A program made the translations under genes and the position numbers. Positions 5,652-9,661 of a DNA stretch of 9,661 bases are shown piece after piece. Origin of the DNA: Erythrobacter sp. (GTDB lineage: Bacteria; Pseudomonadota; Alphaproteobacteria; Sphingomonadales; Sphingomonadaceae). Under the pieces are notes generated by a model. It worked only from the letters and a program-made list of their open reading frames with translations. It was not told the DNA's origin and did no database searches. How positions within the stretch are numbered: position 1 is the stretch's first letter; the number at the start of each line of letters is the position of its first letter. The DNA is taken from the NCBI GenBank assembly GCA_003483125.1, contig DMWU01000079.1, positions 1 through 9,661 on the forward strand. Reading direction: 5' to 3'.

Positions 5652-8411
5652 CTACGCGTCTTCTAACTGCTTCTGCCTGCGATCGCTGGCGGCGTGTAGA
5701 AGGGCGCGCTCAATTTCATCAAGGCGATGATTTGCAGTAACTTTCCCACCGGTCAGGTCAGTGACATAGAAAGTGTCGGCTGCGCGCTCGCCATATGATG
5801 TGACGTGAGCGGACTGAACCACAAGCTTGCTTTCGAATAGCGCGCGGGCGAGCCTGTTGAGCAGTGCCGGGCGATCACGCGCGTTTACTTCGATCACCGT
5901 GAACCGGCCTGAAGCATTATTGTCAAAGGTAACGCGAGGCGCGACCTCGAACGTTCCCGCCCTGCTATGCGCGAGCGGTCGTTTTGCCAGTTTGGGTGCC
6001 AGTTCGATCCGGTTGGCCAGTGCATCGCTGATCGATTTCCTGAGGCGCTCTAGCTGGCCTTCTTCGTGGAACGGCTTTCCGTGCGGATCCTGGACGAGGA
6101 AATTGTCGACCGCCCAGCCTGTGCGAGCGGTATGGATGCGCGCATCGATGATATTTGCACCGGCGAGGTGGATGCCGCCAGCGATCCTGTAAAACAGACC
6201 GGGATGGTCGGCAGCGATCACGCTGACCAACGTTGCGCCGCGCGCTTCGTAATACTCGCAGCGGATCGACAATCGCTCCTCATCTTCCACGACGTCGCGA
6301 TATTGGGCAAGATTGATTGCAATCACATCTTCGGGTTCGGCAATCCAATAAGCATCGTCAAACTCTGCCCCTACTTCGTCCAGCAGGCCGGCGTCATTGG
6401 AAAGCAGTTCCGCCACCGATGCGCGTTTCGCCTCAACGCGTTCTTTCCGCCCATGCCGCATATGGCCCAGCCTCAACCGCTCCTGCGCGGCGTCATAAAG
6501 TTCGCCAAGCAATTGCCGTTTCCAGCTGTTCCAAGTGCCCGGCCCAACCGCGCGAATATCGACCGCGGTGAGGATCATCAGGTGGCGCAACCTTTCAAGG
6601 CTTTGCACTTCGCCGACGAAATCCTCGATTGTCTTCGGATCGGTCAGATCACGCTTGAATGCCACCCTGCTCATCAGCAGATGATTGAGCACCAGCCATG
6701 AAACCAGCTCCGTCTCGCTCTCATTAAGGCCGAAACGCGGGCACAGTTCCAGTGCAACTTCTGCCCCCAGGATGGAATGGTCGCCGCCTCGACCCTTAGC
6801 GATATCGTGCAGCAGCACGGCCATATATTGCGCGCGCCGTGAGGAGACACGGTGGATCAGGCGCGATGATCGCGGGTGGTCTGATTTTAGCTCGCCCTTC
6901 TCGATACGGTTCAACAGGCCGATCGCGCGGATCGTATGCTCATCTACCGTATAGTGGTGGTACATATCGAACTGCATCTGAGCATTAACGCGTCCAAAAT
7001 CGGGGACGAAGCGACCGAACACGCCTGCCTCGTTCATCCAGCGCAGCACCATTTCGGGATCATTTCGACCAGCTAGCAAGTCCAGGAAAATCGCATTGGC
7101 ACGCGGATCGTCTCGTATTTCAGCCTTGATAAGCGATGCGTCGCGGCTGGCCTGGCGCATAGTGTCGGGATGGATTTCGAGTTCGTTGGCTTCGGCGAGT
7201 TGGAATATCTCGATAAGGCGCACGGGGTCGGCCTGGAACCAGTCATCTGAGGGGGCAGCGATGCGGCCGCCAAATGCGCGGTACCCTTTGATCGTGCGCG
7301 GCTTCTGCTTCCATCCTGCGAAGAATCCGCGGCGCGCCCGACTCTTCGCGAAGCCATCGTCAATATGACTAAGGAATACGCCGGTCAGGCTTCCGACGCG
7401 TTTGGCCTGAAGGAAATAGAACTGCATGAAGCGTTCGACCGCGCTCTTGCCCGGGCGATCAGCGAAATTCATGCGTTCGGCAATTTGTCGCTGGAGGTCG
7501 AAGGTCAACCTGTCCTCCGCCCTGCCAGTGATGATATGCATGTGGCAGCGCACTGCGAGCAGGAATCCTTCGGCTCTGCGGAAACCGCTATACTCGCTCC
7601 TTGTTAGTAGGCCGACATCGACCAATTCTGCCGCGTTGCGGACGCGGTGGATATATTTGCCTATCCAGTAGAGAGTCTGGAGATCGCGCAAGCCGCCCTT
7701 GCCGTCCTTGATATTGGGCTCGACCACATAGCGGCTGTCGCCCATACGCTTGTGCCGACCATCGCGTTCTTCGAGCTTTAGCGTGACGAACTTCTGTTCG
7801 CTGCCCTTGACCACTTCAGCCCAGAATTTCGCTCGAGTTTCTTCGTAAAGCTCCTGGTCACCCCAGATGAATCGTCCTTCGAGCAGCGCGGTGCAAATGG
7901 TCAAATCCTCACGCGCCATGCGCATTGTGTCTTCGACCGTGCGGCTCGAATGGCCCACTTTGAGGCCAAGGTCCCAAAGGAAGTAGAGTATCGCCTCTAT
8001 TACCTGTTCGCACCACGGCGCGCGGCGCGTAGGGGTGATGAAGGCAATGTCTACATCGGATTGCGGCGCCATTTCGGCGCGGCCATATCCACCCACGGCC
8101 ATAATCGTCAGCCGTTCGGCCGCACTGCGATTACTCACCGAGTAGACATGTTTCGTGACATGATCGTGGATCACACGGATCAGCTGGTCGACAAGGAAAG
8201 CGTGCCCCCCGGTGCAGGCATGACCTGCCGATGGTTGCTCAACCAGCCTTTGAGCCAGTTCCTCGCGGCCGACATCCAAAGCGGCGCGAAGCAGGACCAG
8301 TATTTCCGTGCGCGCGCCCTCGCCGTGCTCCCGAACCAGCGTGTCGATCTCTTCGGCCAGTTTTCGCCGGTCTATAATCTTGCGCTGGTTGGGGATGGCC
8401 TGGATATTCAA
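5652..8411 (-). CDS. glnD: Bifunctional [protein-PII] uridylyltransferase / uridylyl-removing enzyme
   Basis: GlnD adds UMP to PII signalling proteins when nitrogen is scarce and removes it when glutamine is high, thereby steering glutamine synthetase and nitrogen gene control. All four parts are present in 919 residues, the expected length. The nucleotidyltransferase domain has GGYGRAEMAPQSDVD (107-121), with D119 and D121 as metal ligands. A conserved central region includes EPNIKDGKGGLRDLQT (231-246). The HD hydrolase domain has VDEHT (489-493) and LLHDIAKG with H535-D536. Two C-terminal glutamine-sensing ACT domains lie near 727-800 (ADHPGLFYRIAGGIH) and 836-905 (ARDRPALLNRLARALF). The start is TTG at 8411: an in-frame stop, which is also the stop of the upstream ligase gene, lies three codons before it, and the conserved IPNQRKIIDRRKL follows within a few residues. 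No Shine-Dalgarno sequence is near, so translation probably depends on coupling to the ligase gene nine bases away. Confidence 0.97.
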   Translation of the reverse strand: MNIQAIPNQRKIIDRRKLAEEIDTLVREHGEGARTEILVLLRAALDVGREELAQRLVEQPSAGHACTGGHAFLVDQLIRVIHDHVTKHVYSVSNRSAAERLTIMAVGGYGRAEMAPQSDVDIAFITPTRRAPWCEQVIEAILYFLWDLGLKVGHSSRTVEDTMRMAREDLTICTALLEGRFIWGDQELYEETRAKFWAEVVKGSEQKFVTLKLEERDGRHKRMGDSRYVVEPNIKDGKGGLRDLQTLYWIGKYIHRVRNAAELVDVGLLTRSEYSGFRRAEGFLLAVRCHMHIITGRAEDRLTFDLQRQIAERMNFADRPGKSAVERFMQFYFLQAKRVGSLTGVFLSHIDDGFAKSRARRGFFAGWKQKPRTIKGYRAFGGRIAAPSDDWFQADPVRLIEIFQLAEANELEIHPDTMRQASRDASLIKAEIRDDPRANAIFLDLLAGRNDPEMVLRWMNEAGVFGRFVPDFGRVNAQMQFDMYHHYTVDEHTIRAIGLLNRIEKGELKSDHPRSSRLIHRVSSRRAQYMAVLLHDIAKGRGGDHSILGAEVALELCPRFGLNESETELVSWLVLNHLLMSRVAFKRDLTDPKTIEDFVGEVQSLERLRHLMILTAVDIRAVGPGTWNSWKRQLLGELYDAAQERLRLGHMRHGRKERVEAKRASVAELLSNDAGLLDEVGAEFDDAYWIAEPEDVIAINLAQYRDVVEDEERLSIRCEYYEARGATLVSVIAADHPGLFYRIAGGIHLAGANIIDARIHTARTGWAVDNFLVQDPHGKPFHEEGQLERLRKSISDALANRIELAPKLAKRPLAHSRAGTFEVAPRVTFDNNASGRFTVIEVNARDRPALLNRLARALFESKLVVQSAHVTSYGERAADTFYVTDLTGGKVTANHRLDEIERALLHAASDRRQKQLEDA

Positions 8412-8420
8412 CGGATCAAA

Positions 8421-9661
8421 TCATGCCTTGGCCAGATCGCGCGTGTAGCGATCGCGCAGGCTGCGCTTGTCGATCTTCTGCGTGCCGAGGCGCGGCAGCA
8501 CTTCGTCGGATTGCCAGATATGCTCCGCCAGCGGCACCTTAAATGGCGCGATCTTATTGAGCAGGAATTCGCGGAGTTCCTCTGCCGACAGGCTTTTGCC
8601 TTCTTTGAGATGGAATACCGCCGCGGGTACTTCGCCGAAACGGTCATCCGGCACTCCGAAGACCGAACATTCCTTCACCTCATCCAAAGCGTAGATGGCT
8701 TCTTCCACCTCAATGCAGGTGATGTTTTCACCACCGCGAATAATGATGTCTTTCTTGCGATCGACAATGAAGAGATATTCGTCTTCATCGAGGTAACCGA
8801 GGTCGCCAGTGCGGAAAAATCCGTTCTCGGTGAATGCTGCCGCTGTTGCTTCCTCATTCTTCCAATAGCCATTGAAATTTGCCAGCGTTCGGAAGCACAC
8901 TTCCCCGGTCTTGCCCTGTGGCAGTTCATTGCCGTCATCATCAAGGATGCGCAGCTCTACCAGCGGCCTGCTTGCTCGTCCGGTAGACCCCGGCTTGGCA
9001 AGATAATTCTCATTGAAATTGCCGCAGCCCACACCGTTTGTTTCCGTTAGGCCATAGCCGAGCAAAGGGAAGCCTTCAGGAAAAGCTTCCTTGATCTTGG
9101 TAACATGGTCCACGGGGCGCGGCGCGCCGCCGGCGGCAAAGCTCTTGCACGATGAAAGGTCGAACTTGTCTTTGTCCGGGTGCGTGGCAATCTCGTAGCT
9201 CATTAGCGGAACGCCAACGAAGTAGGTTACCTTTTCCTTGTCCATAAGACGCAAAGCTTCGCCGGCATCCCATTTCGGCATCAAGACCAGCTTTCGCGAA
9301 ATCGCATAGCTCTGAAGGAAGAGCGGTACTTCGCCTGTGACATGGAATAGCGGGACCGCAATCAGTGCGCAGGGTTGGGCGGAAACATCTTCGCCGAGGC
9401 TTTCCATCAGTTCCTTGGCCATTGCGCTTTGCGAGACATAGCTCATTACTCCATGCACAACTGCGCGATGATCGGACCAGGCAGCCTTTGAATTTCCGGT
9501 AGAGCCAGAAGTATAGAGAATGGTCGCCATGTCGTCAGCGCCTAGCTGGCCGAGCATGGCCATGGCCGTATCACCCTCGCCCCATACTGGTCCCAGCCCT
9601 TCTTCAGGCGAAGAATCATGTTCGAATATGACTATCTTGGCTGAATGGTCGGCGCCCTCAA
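8421..9661 (-). CDS. AMP-binding acyl-CoA synthetase/ligase-like enzyme, C-terminal 412 residues (N-terminus beyond right edge)
   Basis: Enzymes of this class activate a carboxylic acid with ATP to an acyl-AMP and usually pass it to CoA. The reverse-strand frame is open to the window edge, so the first ATG visible (9563) is internal. Motifs in order are ATP-binding TSGSTGNSK (9486-9512), GYGLTETNGVG, RTGDLGYLDEDE (aspartate at 8802-8804), VDRKKDIIIRGGENI, then the C-terminal swivelling subdomain with VFGVPDDRFGEVPAAVF and the catalytic lysine in GTQKIDKRSLRD (8475-8477). The bases after the first lysine read AAWSDH where many relatives have G-x-x-x-S/T-H. All key residues are present, so activity is likely. 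The substrate (fatty, aromatic or other acid) is not readable. Its stop lies nine bases before glnD, indicating one transcript. Confidence 0.92.
   Translation of the reverse strand, partial: EGADHSAKIVIFEHDSSPEEGLGPVWGEGDTAMAMLGQLGADDMATILYTSGSTGNSKAAWSDHRAVVHGVMSYVSQSAMAKELMESLGEDVSAQPCALIAVPLFHVTGEVPLFLQSYAISRKLVLMPKWDAGEALRLMDKEKVTYFVGVPLMSYEIATHPDKDKFDLSSCKSFAAGGAPRPVDHVTKIKEAFPEGFPLLGYGLTETNGVGCGNFNENYLAKPGSTGRASRPLVELRILDDDGNELPQGKTGEVCFRTLANFNGYWKNEEATAAAFTENGFFRTGDLGYLDEDEYLFIVDRKKDIIIRGGENITCIEVEEAIYALDEVKECSVFGVPDDRFGEVPAAVFHLKEGKSLSAEELREFLLNKIAPFKVPLAEHIWQSDEVLPRLGTQKIDKRSLRDRYTRDLAKA

Noticed and set aside
7950..9050. Plus-strand open frame of 366 residues across the ligase-glnD junction
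   Set aside because: It spans the ends of two confirmed minus-strand genes and shows no recognisable domain; it is a mirror of their codon bias.
1..9661. Search for CRISPR arrays, insertion sequences, tRNAs, toxin-antitoxin pairs and defence genes
   Set aside because: No repeated units, terminal inverted repeats, tRNA arms or matching protein families were seen; intergenic space is too small to hold them.

Overview
The window reads as a conserved chromosomal segment of an alphaproteobacterium, most likely a member of Sphingomonadales (Erythrobacteraceae or Sphingomonadaceae). This is inferred from protein style alone: a PII uridylyltransferase beginning with an IPNQRKIIDRR-type N-terminus, a TonB-dependent receptor of the sphingomonad type, moderately high GC, and a divergent ThiE-like protein beside ftsK. 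No database comparison was possible.

Layout from left to right. Positions 1-1864 (minus) hold the N-terminal 621 residues of the DNA translocase FtsK; its C-terminus lies beyond the left edge. Behind a 77-base gap rich in GANTC sites is a small ThiE/TenI-like protein (1942-2478, minus). It is divergent from yggS (2501-3166, plus), the PLP homeostasis protein; only 22 bases separate the two start codons. yggS converges on a TonB-dependent outer-membrane receptor (3222-5546, minus), and a strong hairpin terminator lies between them. Upstream of the receptor, in the same direction, are glnD (5652-8411, minus; full length, TTG start) and, 9 bases further upstream, an acyl-CoA ligase-like AMP-binding enzyme (8421 to the right edge, minus) whose N-terminus is cut off.

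Functionally this is mostly housekeeping: chromosome segregation at division (FtsK), vitamin B6 homeostasis (YggS), nitrogen sensing (GlnD), plus two substrate-related genes (receptor and ligase) whose substrates cannot be read from sequence. Ligase and glnD look co-transcribed and probably translationally coupled. The receptor may be read from glnD or from its own 105-base leader. There is no rRNA, tRNA, CRISPR array, insertion sequence, phage gene or origin that I can see, and no gene-free stretch longer than about 105 bases.

I found no clearly new multi-gene system. The points most worth a second look are regulatory: a cluster of three GANTC (CcrM-type) sites just ahead of ftsK, a run of nine C between the Shine-Dalgarno sequence and the start codon of the receptor, a perfect 8-base palindrome that could be a shared -10 element for two leaderless divergent genes, and the weak TTG start of glnD.
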